Assembly (NCBI RefSeq): GCF_965638725.1
Contig: NC_134956.1
Coordinates: 25,169,047 to 25,233,046, forward strand
Direction: 5' to 3'
Source: Aptenodytes patagonicus
Taxonomy: Eukaryota > Chordata > Aves > Sphenisciformes > Spheniscidae
Length of the DNA stretch: 64,000 nt
The notes under the pieces are model-generated. The model worked only from the letters and a program-made list of their open reading frames with translations. It was not told the origin of the DNA and made no database searches. How positions within the stretch are numbered: position 1 is the first letter of the stretch; every line of letters starts with the position of its first letter. The translations under genes and the position numbers were made by a program. This document shows positions 38,427-49,913 of the stretch, piece after piece.

Positions 38427-39105
38427 TCCCTGCCTTCCTTCAGCCCTTGGCATGGCTGCTGAGAGGCTCCCAGCCCAGGCGGCCACTCCGGCCTGCTCTG
38501 CTGGGCGATGGTCAGTGCCTGCCCCGGGGCTCTGGGGGCACCGGCCTGTCCCACGCCCCAGCCAGGCCAGCTGCCCTCCTGGGGCCTGGCCTGCTGCCAC
38601 CCTATCCTCACTCCCTTGGCCCAGAGTGGAACCTGGCCCGCAACAGCCAGATCCGGGCTGTGCCTCCCAGTCCTTCTGCTTCAGGACGCCATATGCCCGG
38701 CAGAGCAGGAAATCCCTCAGTGGGGGCTTCTCCCTCCATCCGCACGGCCTCGCACAGGGGGCATCCTCTGTTCAAAGCGGGGGCTGGCAGGTCCAGGCCA
38801 CGCCGGGGCCGGGCGCCTCCGCCGCCGCCCTGGCCGGGCGCCAGCCCGCTGTGTGGGCCGGGGCTGCGGCACGTCCCCGGTGCCTCAGCGTTCCCTCCCG
38901 TGAGAGTGGGAGGGCGGCCGCGAGGGACATCGGCGCGTTTCCCCAGGGAGGAGATGAAAGCCGCCAGGCTGACGGCCCTGCGGCCCCCGGGGCCGGTCCC
39001 GCCGACACCCCGCGGCCCAGCGGCTCCGGGATCGGTCCCGGGGCGAGGCCGCGGCCGAGGGCGCGGGCCGGGCCCGCCGCGCTGCGGGGCTGCGGCGCCA
39101 CGCGC

Positions 39106-39119
39106 CCACCAGGTGTCGC
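39106..39119 (+). promoter_or_regulatory. CTCF-like motif 1 of tandem pair
   Basis: CCACCAGGTGTCGC matches the CTCF core CCACCAGGKGGCGC with one mismatch. It lies inside the orphan CpG island. Occupancy is inferred. Confidence 0.5.
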
Positions 39120-39160
39120 CAGAGACCGCGGGCGGCGCGAGTGTGCAGTCCCAGCTACCG

Positions 39161-39174
39161 CCGCCAGGGGGCGG
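39161..39174 (+). promoter_or_regulatory. CTCF-like motif 2 of tandem pair
   Basis: CCGCCAGGGGGCGG fits the CTCF core almost perfectly, differing at one base of the left part and one at the right edge. It has the same orientation as motif 1 and lies 55 bp away. It is the best CTCF match I found in the window. Confidence 0.6.
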
Positions 39175-39400
39175 CAGGGACCGAGCGGGCGGGGCCGCGC
39201 GGCGGGCAGCCTGGGCTCCCTCAGGCCGCGGCCCGGCTGGGCCTGGGGCGGGAGCGCGGCGGGACCGGCGGGGCGGCTCGGCCCCCGCTCCCCGCGGGAA
39301 GCGGCGCCGGGCGAGCCCCGAGCAGCCTCGGCGGCAGGAGCGGGCGGAGGGCCTCGGCGCTGCCGGCCCCGCGGAAGGGCTTCGGTGAGGGTTTTTGCTA

Positions 39401-42400
39401 GGGCAGATCTTGCGTTCTGTAGATTATCGTGAATTAGATTACAACCATTAAAATCTTTCAGTTAATCCCCTGAAATTGAAACATTTAGATGAGAGTGGTT
39501 CAGATCACATCCCTGTGTTAGGCCCACGAAGGGCCCTCTGGCAGCACGTGTGTTGCGAGGAGCCCTGGTGCTCCAGGCAGGCGTCCTGTGCTGCGGGGAG
39601 GCCTCTGCCTCCATCCCTGCCACCCTGGCCCCAGACTTCCCAGGAGAAAACAGGATATCTCGTAGTTCAGAAGGGTCACTTGTTTTTTCTGCATGTATCT
39701 GCAGGCTCAGAGCTCACCTCCCCGCCGGTGCTGCCTGAGCTGCCCGCCCCCCCACTCGCAGGTTTGGGGTGTTCGGGCCCAGCCACCTCCCAGACTGGCT
39801 TTTCAGACTCGGGGCATCGGGTACTCAGGCTGCAGACACACAGCCCAGCCTCTCCCGGCAATCAGCAGCATTTCCCAGCTGGGAAAGAGATGGATGGGAC
39901 AGATGGAATGCCAGCTGATACTTACATTACAGTCTATTTCCAAAGAGGGAGGGAAATGCAGATCAATGCAGTTGATTTGAAATAAGCGAAAGATCTTTCA
40001 AAAGAATGTTTTTGGAAGGAACATAACCAAAGTTCCTGAGCAGTCTGGGGGAGTGCTGTTATACCCATGCTGAGCATCGTAACTGCCTCAGGATGCATGA
40101 GACAGAGAGCAGGAGGATCAGAGGGATGTTACTTCCTTAAAGATGTTTTCTGCCAAGGAGGGCTCCACCAGTGAAACGTGACTTGCTTCTCCTACGATCC
40201 CTGTAAGCAGGACATTCATTTCCCAAATACCCCACTTAGCTCTCAGGGTGTGCCTGAGGACAAGCTGTGCTTCCTGGTTCACAGTTCCTTCCCCGAGCAA
40301 ACCAAAAAGCTCCCTCCCCCTCAGTCTGCTCACCTGTGTCAGCCGTCTCCCCTCGAGTGCCATTTTCAGCAAGGCCAAGGATGAATGGGACTTGTCTTGA
40401 CCCACAGCTTGTGTTCACATTTAAGGGGCTGGAGAAACGTGGGTGATGCACAGGTGCGGCAGCAATGCCCGAACCAGCGGGAAACTAGAAGCCCAGTGAG
40501 TGGATGGAGCAACGTGGTGTCACACTCACGCACTTCTCTGTGCTGGCCAGACAGCCTCACGGGTCACTTCTTAGGGCTCCCACTCCCTATGTATCATAGC
40601 TAGTGTCAGGCATAAAAGTTTTCTTCAAGCAATAAAATTGGAGACAGGGATGTCCTCAAGGCTGTCACGGCAGATATCTGATAGTTAACCCCTGCAGGAT
40701 TTAAGTGCTTTTGAGTGTGTAGTGGAGGAACTTCTGAACTCTTTCAGACCTCTGCAAAGCAAGTTGAATATCGGCTGTGCACAGGCAGGGCTACAGGCAA
40801 ACCTGCACCGGGGAGGGAGACTGAAAGCACACCACAGCTTCCCGTCCTGTTCTTGCTTTTCTCCTCAGGCAGCGGTGCCTATTTTGCATCAGCATTCCCT
40901 GTTTTTCCCCTTTGGGCCATGGCTGGCACAAGGCTGGTACAAAGGCAGAGCAGGCATACATGGTGACTCTTATTCCTAAGTTCAGAGGGGATCTGGCTGG
41001 GTATCTGGCTAGGGAAAAAAACACTCAGCTGAGCTGTTTTGCCCAGGGATGTTCCATTTCACGCTAACTCAGGCAGCAGAGAACCCACTTCCCATTTCTG
41101 CTGAACTCCAGTGGGGGAGGCTCCACTGAGGCCAACAAACCACTAACCAACACTGCCTTCTAAAGGAGAAAGTGGATTTAGTGCTTGTTAAGAAGCAACT
41201 TGAAGACAGATGTCTTGTGGTAGGGAGCTGTCTGTTTGCCCAAATTTCCACTATCAACACATCAATGTGTTGCGATTTGACCTGGGAGAATGACTACTCC
41301 AGTGAGAAAGATCAGCCTCCACTGTAGCAACAAGCATAGCCATACCCTTGCCACATCCCTATTTGTCCCCGGGACCTGGGTGGAGCTATCAAACCACTTA
41401 GCACAGACTAACCAAAAAGCTGAGTAATGACTCCCAATCCTCTAAATGATGGGATTAGAACTGTTGATGTGGGCGTAGAAGGCCACTGCCTTCACCCTCG
41501 GTCATCATGCCCCCCTGTTGATCCTGAGCCATGTTCAACAACCATACTGACTCCAACTAGCACCTATCAGGTGACCGCCCCAAAAGAATGCAGAAATGTT
41601 AAACTTCACAACCAGCACCCATGTCCTATCTTGAGCCAGACAGCTCTAGCAAAAGCAGCCCCATGCACTTGGCTTCATCCATAATCTGCTGGAATTTGCA
41701 TTCTGGTTGTGGGGAGACTATGGGGAGAAAATCACTGCAAACAGCTGCTTTTGGTTTTTGATCTCTTGCTGGTTTTACAGCACTTGTATCTTTTTGTGAA
41801 ACAGAAAATGACTCAGTGCCTTGCCCTTAAAAAAGTTGTTGCCATTCCCTCCTCTGTTCTGTGTTCTCAAGGCCACATGACCAAAAACCAAGAGGCATGA
41901 GTATTTTCTCCATGTCAGTGAGGAATCTGCTCACTTCCAGCTTGTACAAATACTAAAGAATTCAGAAATTCTTCCATGAAACTTGGTAGACAAAATACTT
42001 ATGCTTAGAATGGTGGCCCAACCAATATCATATAAACTCCCGCCTTTCCTCAGAGGAAGGGGAAGTGGGCTTTTGGTTAGTGAATGCTGTCCTACCAGCT
42101 GAATTCTTCCTCATCAAAGCTGAGCTGGGGCCCAGAGCTGCTCCATCATGAGATCCACATGAGAAATACAGGTGAGGCTAGAATTGCACCTTGCTTTGCA
42201 TATGCAGCTCAGCACAGAGCTGATCCTGCAATCCCAGTAAGGAAAAAGTCCAAAGAAGCAAGAGCCAGCCCCCACCCCTTCTCAACCGAGGCAGTCCAGG
42301 TTACAGACCTGCTCAGAGGTGGAAAATACAGGACCAACTCCTGGTTCTTCAAAGACAGGCACCTTTTGGGCAAGTCTTCTCATCTAATTGTACCCACCTC

Positions 42401-42754
42401 CAAACTGAGGCTTACAGCACTGCAGGTAGGGAGGGCAGAGAAATACCGTGATGTGCAAGCCACACAAACAGGTCAGGCATCTGCAGGAATGGCGGTGACC
42501 CTGCAGAGAGGCTGTCCCAGACTCCAGGTGGACTGGAAGGAAACAGATGAGGAAGAATGCAGTGCTGCTCTTCCTCCTCCTCTGCCCACAGAGACCAAAC
42601 AATGCAGCCAATTTATTCTCGTCACGCCCAGGTGGTGTATGGCTGATTACAGGATGAAGTTTGATGATCAGATCTATGGAGAACTTGCTCAAATTTTAAG
42701 CTATTAGGGCTCAGCACAGTTTTAACACACCCCTCTTTTTCTTCCTGATCACCG
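39401..42754. other. Intergenic DNA downstream of TMCC1, no gene seen
   Basis: Composition returns to ordinary after the CpG island. The longest frame is 207 codons on the plus strand (42,084-42,707). It has no recognisable domain and part of it resembles decayed repeat ('gagctgatcctgcaatccca' at about 42,216 and 'gggcaagtcttctcatct' at about 42,368), so I do not call it a gene. Nothing else identifiable was seen. Confidence 0.55.
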
Positions 42755-42774
42755 CCCCCCCCCCCCCCCCCCCC
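42755..42774 (+). repeat. C20 homopolymer just downstream of TMCC1 3' end
   Basis: Twenty consecutive C on the plus strand are G20 in the sense of TMCC1, about 50 nt past the predicted poly(A) signal. G-rich elements there can favour cleavage or slow polymerase. The length is likely polymorphic or mis-sized. Confidence 0.85.
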
Positions 42775-42821
42775 ATCCCTTTGGAAACATCCAAATTAGG
42801 CCAGTGTTAATAGCTGAGGTC

Positions 42822-42827
42822 TTTATT
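42822..42827 (-). terminator. TMCC1: Distal TMCC1 polyadenylation signal (AATAAA)
   Basis: AATAAA on the minus strand is followed 12-20 nt later by CA dinucleotides suitable for cleavage, and then by a G20 run as a downstream G-rich element. The arrangement fits a functional poly(A) site. Confidence 0.6.
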
Positions 42828-42852
42828 TAAAGTTTTTTATATACAGTAAAAG

Positions 42853-42874
42853 TGTCACAGATAAATCTGTGACA
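42853..42874 (-). other. Perfect stem-loop 25 nt upstream of the distal poly(A) signal
   Basis: TGTCACAGAT and ATCTGTGACA are exact reverse complements separated by 2 nt. In RNA this gives a stem of about 8 bp with a 6-nt AU-rich loop. It would sit in the last 70 nt of the longest TMCC1 transcript. A protein-binding or processing role is possible but unproven. The same palindrome in DNA contains GATA/TATC-type words. Confidence 0.55.
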
Positions 42875-44010
42875 ATCAGACAAGACAAATGTAAATCTCT
42901 CTCAACAATTAGCAGCTTAAGATCTATAAACTACAGTGTTACGTTCACAAGTGTCATTTCTGTACTTTTCAACCCGTGCAAGTGAGTTTTTCTGTTTATT
43001 TTTTTACACTTTTAAAACACACTTACAGCTAAGTCAATTGCCTACTACTATACCACCTGGCATACACAACACAGACACACAGGGTTTTTAACTCTTTAGC
43101 CACATTCAGAATTCACTTAAAAACTGGCAAAACTACCCAATCTTGAACCCCTTTGTAGCTTGGCTTCTTTTGTTATAATGCTTTTTTAATTAAAAAAATG
43201 CATATTTTCAAAGCTGAAAGACAGTGCTTTTCTGTCCCAGTGCAACATGTACAGAACTCAACATTTAATCTGATCAGACCCTAAGAACTCATGGAATTGG
43301 AATAAGCCAATGAAATAATTGGTGTGAGCATGCTCAGTATCATTAAACTAAACTAATGAGGCTGAGAGAAAAGAGAACTTTATAAAATTTAAAATGGTAA
43401 TTTTTTTTGCATCAAGATTTTCTTTCTTCTTTATATTGAGAAAGCAAATGGGGGAAACAGATGAACTTCATTTGAACCATAGAATTTCAATGAAGAGCTG
43501 CTGCTTTTTGAACTAACACAGTCCATCATATTCTTCCCTTTTTAAATGCCAAGTTGATATGTGCTAAACGTATCTAAGCAATTTCAGAATCATTTCAACT
43601 CTGAATATGAAATGTTTTGGGAAACATTCTGCAACTCAGAGATGGTCACTAAAAAGTTTACATCCAGAAGGAAGGCTAATAAAAGGTATTCACACGCACA
43701 CTCACATCCATGGCAGAAACTGTCTTCTACATGTCATCCAGAAATGCTTCGTCAAGAAAGCAAACACAACCACTTACAAGGAAAGGGAGCTTTAAAGCTA
43801 GAATCACATTTCGAACAATATAATCATTGTTAAGCTATCAGAAATCATCACAGACCTTCAAATTGAGGGAGGAAAACCCCAAAATGTTCTGCTAATGCAA
43901 AAGGCAAAACACATAGCAGTTGTGTTAGGATATGAAAAGTGGATGCAGCATCATATATGGCATTACTGCAGACAACTTTCTGGAATGGAAGGAACTGTCG
44001 AGAGAGAAAG

Positions 44011-44028
44011 AGACAGACAGACAGACAT
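44011..44028. repeat. (GACA)n microsatellite in TMCC1 3' UTR
   Basis: About four GACA units follow GAGA-rich sequence. Simple sequence only. Confidence 0.75.
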
Positions 44029-45850
44029 TGTCCAGAACCATATGTACATGGCCTTCACCAAACAGTTTTGAGGTGATAAGTTTCTATTAAGCCTGCGCCT
44101 TCTGGCAAATTAGCAAATGGTATTTACTGAAGACAACACACTGAGACACTAAATAAAATTAGGATATAAAGAAGAGGAGGGTCAAACACTTCCTTCAACT
44201 ACTATGGACGAGTGGCACTGAGTGTCCAGATCCATTGGCTTTCAACTCCTTCCTGCTTTGACCACATAAAAACCTATCATGAGCAATTCTAGTGTGATCA
44301 AAACTGAAAAAACAGAGGTGGAAAAGCCAGGTTTCAGAAATAAAGACAACAAAGTTTTTCAATTATGTGCCAAATAAGTTCTTACTGTTATTCACGCCTT
44401 TGTTTCTGACAAAAACTATGTAATGGGAAGACAACGGTTACCCACGTAATTTGAATCAGCCAGAGAAGGATGGTAAACAGAAGAGTTTCGCTGGAGCTAG
44501 AAACATGGTCTAGGGAGGGAATGTTTATGCAATCTCTGCTCTGTCTGCAACTCTGTGGAAAGCATGATTATTTTTGGCTTGAGTCAGTTGCAATTGGCAA
44601 TTTATGTTTTAAGTAGGACAGGAGCAGGTTAGTGCACATGGTGACAAAAAGAGAGGTGTGCTGGGATCCCTGGGGAGAGGGTACCTGAGTTCCCTGTGAC
44701 TATGGAAAAAATGGGCAGAATCTCTGAAGGAAGAAGGTCAGTTGGATGGCGGAGGGCAATCAGAAGACCCTCAAGGCTGTTAATCTAGTTTGAGGAAATT
44801 TCTCAGAACCCAGAATTTGCATCATAGCATAAAGTCCTAGGCTTCTAGGACATATATAAGATGTACATGTTCTATATATGTATGATTTCAACTGGTTTAG
44901 GTCACTTGGGCAACATTTGGTTTCTAGAGGGAACTTAAGCCTGGAAGGAAGGAAAACAGTAAGATCTAGCTAAACACCATAAATGGTTTTGAAAGAGAAT
45001 CCCGGAGTCTTTTTGGATTTCATGGAGACTGAAGTTGAATCTTGGCTCTGTTACAGTGAAAGGGACACCAGTTAAAAAAACAGAAGAGAGTGAACGCAGA
45101 TTTCTTGGACATGAAGCCTGCTTGCCAGTACCAGCAGGTCACCAGCAATAGCATGCTGCTAGGACTTGAGAGTTACATTTGAAGCTGACATTTCCTTTAG
45201 AGCTTTGAAAAGGTATCTATACCAAGTACTTGCCCCCATGGCTGAAGAGGAGGATGCTCTCTGTGGCACGCTACACAGATACAGTGTACAAAGAAGATCT
45301 CTACACAGACACACAAATGATCTTACCAGAGCCTGACAGGAGGAAAACTTTGGCTTCATTTTTTAGGGGTTTATTTAAAAATTAAATCAGAGATATTTCT
45401 AAGACAACCATTCTTTTAAGTGGACTGTTGATTCAGTATTTCTTTCCTTAAAAGAACCTGTCTTTTCCCTAGGAAGGGATGAAGAGAAATTCCTTATTCT
45501 TATCCTGAGGCCAGGAATGAGAAATGACATGGAAATGAGAAATACAAACATACTCTCCTTCACATCTGGAGAAAGAAAAAAAAGCCCTGCATGACAAAAA
45601 TGTGTGAGGAAGATAGATGTTTTTCATGATGCTGCATCTGTATGTTCAGGAGGACAGATACATGGCATATGAATAGCGCTGCGCTCCAGACAGGCTGGCA
45701 CTAGAAACTACTCTCTGCCCCCCTCAAAACTGTTTCAGGACAAGACGGCTCACAATTATTCACGCATTTCTTCATTTAAAAACATCACTTCTTTATTTAA
45801 AAGGAAAAAAAACCATAATGACCCTCCCAACCCCTTCCAAAAAAACCCCC

Positions 45851-45880
45851 AATAATAATAATAATAATAATAATTATAAT
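45851..45880. repeat. (AAT)n microsatellite in TMCC1 3' UTR
   Basis: About eight AAT units are followed by an imperfect AATTATAAT. On the transcript strand this is an (ATT)n, AU-rich tract. Confidence 0.9.
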
Positions 45881-46732
45881 AAAAAATCCTATTAGAAACA
45901 ATAAGGAAGCACTGAGAGTTTGAGTATTACACTCTTCAAGTATGCTGTTTGGATTTTTTTTAAATCTGTGAATATACATATATAAAAAAAACCTTAAAAG
46001 TGCGACCAAGGGCTTCTGCTTAAAGATAAGTATTTCAAGGACTACTTCAAAATACTGTAGCACGACTGTGCAGTTACTGTGTATGGCATGAGGCTTCCAC
46101 TTCATATGCTTAGCAAAGTTAGCCAGCCTTATAGAAAGTTATTTTAAGTCAGGTTAGCACAAATGGTGAACCCAGGCGCTGAGCTGGGAAAGAGATCCAC
46201 ACATTGTTGTTTTTCTCTTGTTAAGGAAAGAAACCACTCTAAACGCATACATTTGGACATGGAATGTGAGCAGACTTCACAGTAAAAGTTTAGTGTTACA
46301 GGTTTGCTGTGGTACCATCATTCAAGGCTGTGCACTAGATTTAGCTTTGCTCATCTTAAGCTAACCACATTCTCTTCTTCCTGACAGGTTTAGTACAGTA
46401 GTTCAAGCCACAATTTAAATTGCCCATTGGTATGCTCCAAATTTCTGTATTTTATTTATTTCTTTTGTACACTTTAAAGAATCTTAAGATTTGCATCCAA
46501 AGAGAACCATGCTACATAAAAATTATCCAGGATTCTTGCCAAAAAGAGTTCTTGAATAAAATCTAAAAAATACTATTGCAATGCATCTCGCAGAGAAAAA
46601 ACGTTATTCTAAATGTAAACAAATTCACTCAGACACTTTAAAACTTCAGCGGAGTAGTTGCTGACTAATCTTTGCCACACTTGCTCACGGAGAGCACCGG
46701 GAGGAGGGCGATGCAGCCAATTCCTGCTGCCA

Positions 46733-47047
46733 TCATCTGGGGGGAGACAAGAACCGTTCCAAGTAGCCGGTGATGGCGTCCCAGTGCTTCCACAAAAAGG
46801 CAATGAAAACCACTATAAATAAAGTGCTGAACGTCCTATTGCGAGTCTTCATAAGGGGCACGACGCAGTTGGCCACAGTGGAAACGAAGACGAGGAGGAC
46901 AGCCATGACAGCCAGGAGGATGTTGATGAACTTCCCCAGCAGGTTCCTGGCCGTGGCGTTCTCCAGCCCCTCCAGCTGTACCACTTGCTGCTGCTGCTGC
47001 TGCAGCTCCATCTTGGAGATGCGGGTCTGGCATGCTTCCAGTGCCTC
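46733..47047 (-). CDS. TMCC1: TMCC1 last coding exon (coiled coil end and two membrane segments)
   Basis: TMCC1 is an ER membrane protein of the TMCC family. It oligomerises through coiled coils and is reported to act at ER-endosome contact sites during endosome fission. This exon encodes the last 104 residues. It starts after a TTGCCAACAG acceptor in phase 0 and continues the preceding exon's ...ARDIQ with [16 protein letters not shown] conserved six-glutamine run follows (residues 386-391 of the 474-residue isoform), then [16 protein letters not shown], a first membrane segment at about 409-431 and a second at about 443-457, with a short KTRNR linker. It ends [19 protein letters not shown] and a stop. 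Near identity to human TMCC1 in the membrane region makes the call firm. Confidence 0.97.
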   Translation of the reverse strand, partial: EALEACQTRISKMELQQQQQQVVQLEGLENATARNLLGKFINILLAVMAVLLVFVSTVANCVVPLMKTRNRTFSTLFIVVFIAFLWKHWDAITGYLERFLSPPR

Positions 47048-49777
47048 CTGTTGGCAAGAACACACCGCTGGGTTGCCAGCACCCCACAAGTCCACCCCAG
47101 TGGTGGACAGCCCACAGCTCGTACCTTACTGACTAGGCCAGACCAGGGCCACCCTCCTCATGCCTTACGCACCTTCTGCAGGACATGAGTCACTACACTG
47201 ATTTCATACCCTGCAGCAGGAGTAGAGGAAGCTGTGCCATTTTACGTGACTGAGGGTGAGGAGCCCCTCATTAATTAGGTACTGCCATTTATAACATACC
47301 ACGTCATCTCATTTACAGAGGAGAGGCTCGACAGAGATGACAGGCTGGGCAGAAGTCAGGCTTTGTTAACACACGCATTCAGCTGCCACTTTGCACTGTC
47401 AGCTGCCTGTCCCTGCACATGGTGCAATGGTCACCTGAGACCTTACCATCCTTCCTGCCTTGCCATCAGACCCAGAGGGAGGAGGATGCTGACAGCCCTC
47501 AGCAATCAGACAGCCTTTGGCCAGAAAGCAGGGGGGGGCTACCCAATGAGCTGCTCACTTCAGCTTTGGTTTCAAGAGAACACTGAGGGGACAAAGGTGT
47601 TGTGTCCAGGCAGCACTCCTCCTCCTCTTCTGGGATGCGCATTCCCAGAGCCTCCCATTTCCATCACTTTTCTTGCAGCAGCTTGTGCTTATCCGACCCT
47701 CTGTGAGCCCATTCAATTCTCTAGTCAACCTGGCAGAAAACTAAGTCAACAAAAATAACTAACCAAAAAGGCTTGGCCACATTCTGCTTCCTTAGTGAGC
47801 TGAATGAGCTCAGGGAAAGGTTTGAGGAGCACCAGGGCTGGGACTGCACAGCTGGCATCACAGGAGGAAGATCTCCTCCTCCAGACTGCAGCAAGCTGTG
47901 GCATTGGCATAGCTCCAGGTGACACTGCAAGGGTTGGAGAAAGGAGATGTCTAGGAGAAGGGTAAGAAGCATGAGATTTATGAAACTGCTTCTAGGAAGA
48001 GGCAAAGCAAAAGTACGTGGAAGGAGAAGACTATACTGTACAAAGCAACATCTCTAAAGCACCACTGACTTGGGGGTGATTGTTTTCAGACCTTTTCACC
48101 ATGCTGAACCTCAAGTGGACCAACCCAACCCACAGTACAACAACTGGCTACATGCAGCGGGTGGGCTAGGGGTAAGGAGGAGCGTTTTTAAGACAAGTAA
48201 TGCAATGAGATGTTTCTGCTCGTGGAGATACAAAGTTACAAGTTTTCCATTAATCCTCCCTCAGAGTTGCTTTTCCCAGACCTACAGGTCTGAGACCTAA
48301 AGGCCAACTTCGGGTCACATCTAGAAGTCTGCAGCAAGCAGCAGTCTCTCTCAGACTGACCACTGAAATAGGAACCAGGACTCCTTGCCTACGGGCTGAG
48401 CTCTGTCACTGTTCCTCTGCAACATCAGCCCACGCTCTTAACTAATTTTTCACGCAAGAAAACTTAACGCTTACCTTTTCCCCAGCAATGATGGGGAATA
48501 GTCTGTCCCAATTTGCAAGTTTACACTAAAAGCGCTGAATCATAAAATGAACATTAAAAAAAGCTACTGAGAAATCCCCACTTCAATTTAAGTTTTTAAC
48601 CTTACTTCTTCCTGCCGTGTTAAATTAGAGAGGAGAACAACACCTGAATATTTTAGCATTCCCCCAAGGTAGAGCTGTCAGAGGCCATGGCACCACTGTC
48701 CCCAGACACAGATTTATTTTAACCTTAACTTAAAGGTCATTGTCACCTGTTACATTTCTCTGTCATTGCATCATGTCTGTGGAGGTCAATGAAACATGAG
48801 GGCTTCTCTTCAGTTATGGTTCCTGAAAGTACGGAGCAAAACTGATCAGCCTCCTCTAACAGCAAGCAACCTGGAAGGACATTGACTCAACTGGACTTGC
48901 AGCTGGATCTACAAGTGTGCCAAAAGCACAGCCTGCTCTGTCTCCAGAGGCAATCACCTGTCTGAAGCTCCTCAGGGACAGGAAAGAGTGAGCACTTTGA
49001 CCTACAATTCTCTGCTCATGCTATAAATATCTCACATCAGCGATGAAAACCAAGATGCCTGCTAAAACTAGCATAAGTATTTAAAATGGACGATAGATCT
49101 GTTTCTGAATAGGCCTTTCTTTATAAGGTTTAGCGGCTGCTCAGATCATTTCCCAGGTCTTTTGCTCTGTGGAAGGCTCTCCAGCTCCATAATCTCTGTT
49201 TCCATAGCTTTGGTCTTTTACATACTGAAAGAAACTTCTCTTTTAAAAATACCTCCTTATTTGGGCAAAACCAACAACAAGAATTGTTTCCTGACTCAAT
49301 GCAGTGGATACACAAAGCCATTTTTCCTTAGACATATGTGACCACTGCTCTAAAATTAGTGACACAGAAACACACCCTAAGGTCAGTTTACTGGGAATGC
49401 TACTGTAAAAAAAGTGTTCAGGTCATCAGTCTCTAATACCCTACAAAACCCTGCACAAAAAGTGGATGCAGGCTTCCACTTTGCTACAACTTATTTAAAA
49501 ACTCTGCTCTGGACCAAGTGGCAGGCTTCCTCTGCAGATGAACCTGCCTGCTGGTGCATGGGCACAGCCCTTCTTCACAAAAGAAGTTACTTAGAGAGAT
49601 ACACGAGGGTCAGAGATGGAATAAAGGCCCTTTCAGAACTCGTCAACATGCAATTTAGCAATAAAGCTACAAGGATTAAAACCAAATATTGAATCACAGA
49701 AGTATTTCAAAAGTGAAAGAGTTACAGAAAGAGCAGGTGGAAGACAGGACTTGATTGTCCTTGTTTCTGTCACCCAC
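47048..49777 (-). other. TMCC1: TMCC1 intron between the last two coding exons
   Basis: This is bounded by a GTGGGTG donor at its upstream end (49,777) and a CTTGCCAACAG acceptor at 47,048. I see no other gene, RNA gene or identifiable repeat within it. Confidence 0.85.
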
Positions 49778-49913
49778 CTGGATGTCCCGGGCTCGCTCAT
49801 AAGACTGATAGGCAATTTTCTCCTCCATGCTGGCCAGCTCCTGTTTTAAATTGAGGATCTCATTCTGGTGGAGCTCAGTCAGGTCATTTAGCTGCTCTTC
49901 GAGTCTTTCACAT
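49778..49913 (-). CDS. TMCC1: TMCC1 penultimate coding exon (coiled coil)
   Basis: This 136-nt exon completes a split arginine codon and then encodes 45 residues beginning [18 protein letters not shown] and ending SYERARDIQ. The heptad-like leucine and glutamate pattern marks the second coiled coil of TMCC proteins, which leads into the membrane domain. The acceptor is TTGCTTCTAG and the donor GTGGGTG. Length and phase (1 + 135 nt) join the flanking exons in frame. The sequence is essentially identical to human TMCC1 here, and close to TMCC2. Confidence 0.96.

Larger units (their letters stand above)
38750..39400. promoter_or_regulatory. Orphan CpG island between PLXND1 and TMCC1
   Basis: A GC-rich, CpG-dense stretch of about 650 bp lies about 21 kb upstream of the PLXND1 start and about 3.4 kb beyond the TMCC1 3' end, so it belongs to neither known promoter. 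It carries GC boxes, two CTCF-like motifs in the same orientation, and a plus-strand splice-donor-like sequence (TTCG followed by GTGAGG, GT at 39,385-39,386) at its right edge. CpG density falls at once after that donor. This would fit the first exon of an unannotated plus-strand transcript, or an insulator or enhancer island. The long open frames across it on both strands are explained by low stop-codon density. Confidence 0.65.
42805..46732 (-). other. TMCC1: TMCC1 3' UTR (inferred extent)
   Basis: AT-rich sequence without protein frames lies between the TMCC1 stop codon at 46,735-46,733 and a canonical AATAAA on the minus strand at 42,827-42,822. A 3' UTR of nearly 4 kb is in line with the long 3' UTR I recall for mammalian TMCC1. 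Other AATAAA signals that could end shorter transcripts lie at 46,460-46,451 (two overlapping), 45,797-45,792 and 45,375-45,370. The region includes an (AAT)n microsatellite, a GACA tract and a perfect hairpin beside the distal poly(A) signal. The distal end is an inference from the signals, not from transcript data. Confidence 0.55.

Noticed and set aside
38008..39432. 474-codon plus-strand open frame over the orphan CpG island
   Set aside because: It runs through a G19 homopolymer and GC-rich DNA, with overlapping long frames in other registers and no recognisable family. Composition explains it.
42084..42707. 207-codon plus-strand ORF downstream of TMCC1
   Set aside because: No family resemblance, parts look like decayed interspersed repeat, and no exon-like signals; a single frame of this length can arise by chance in 64 kb.
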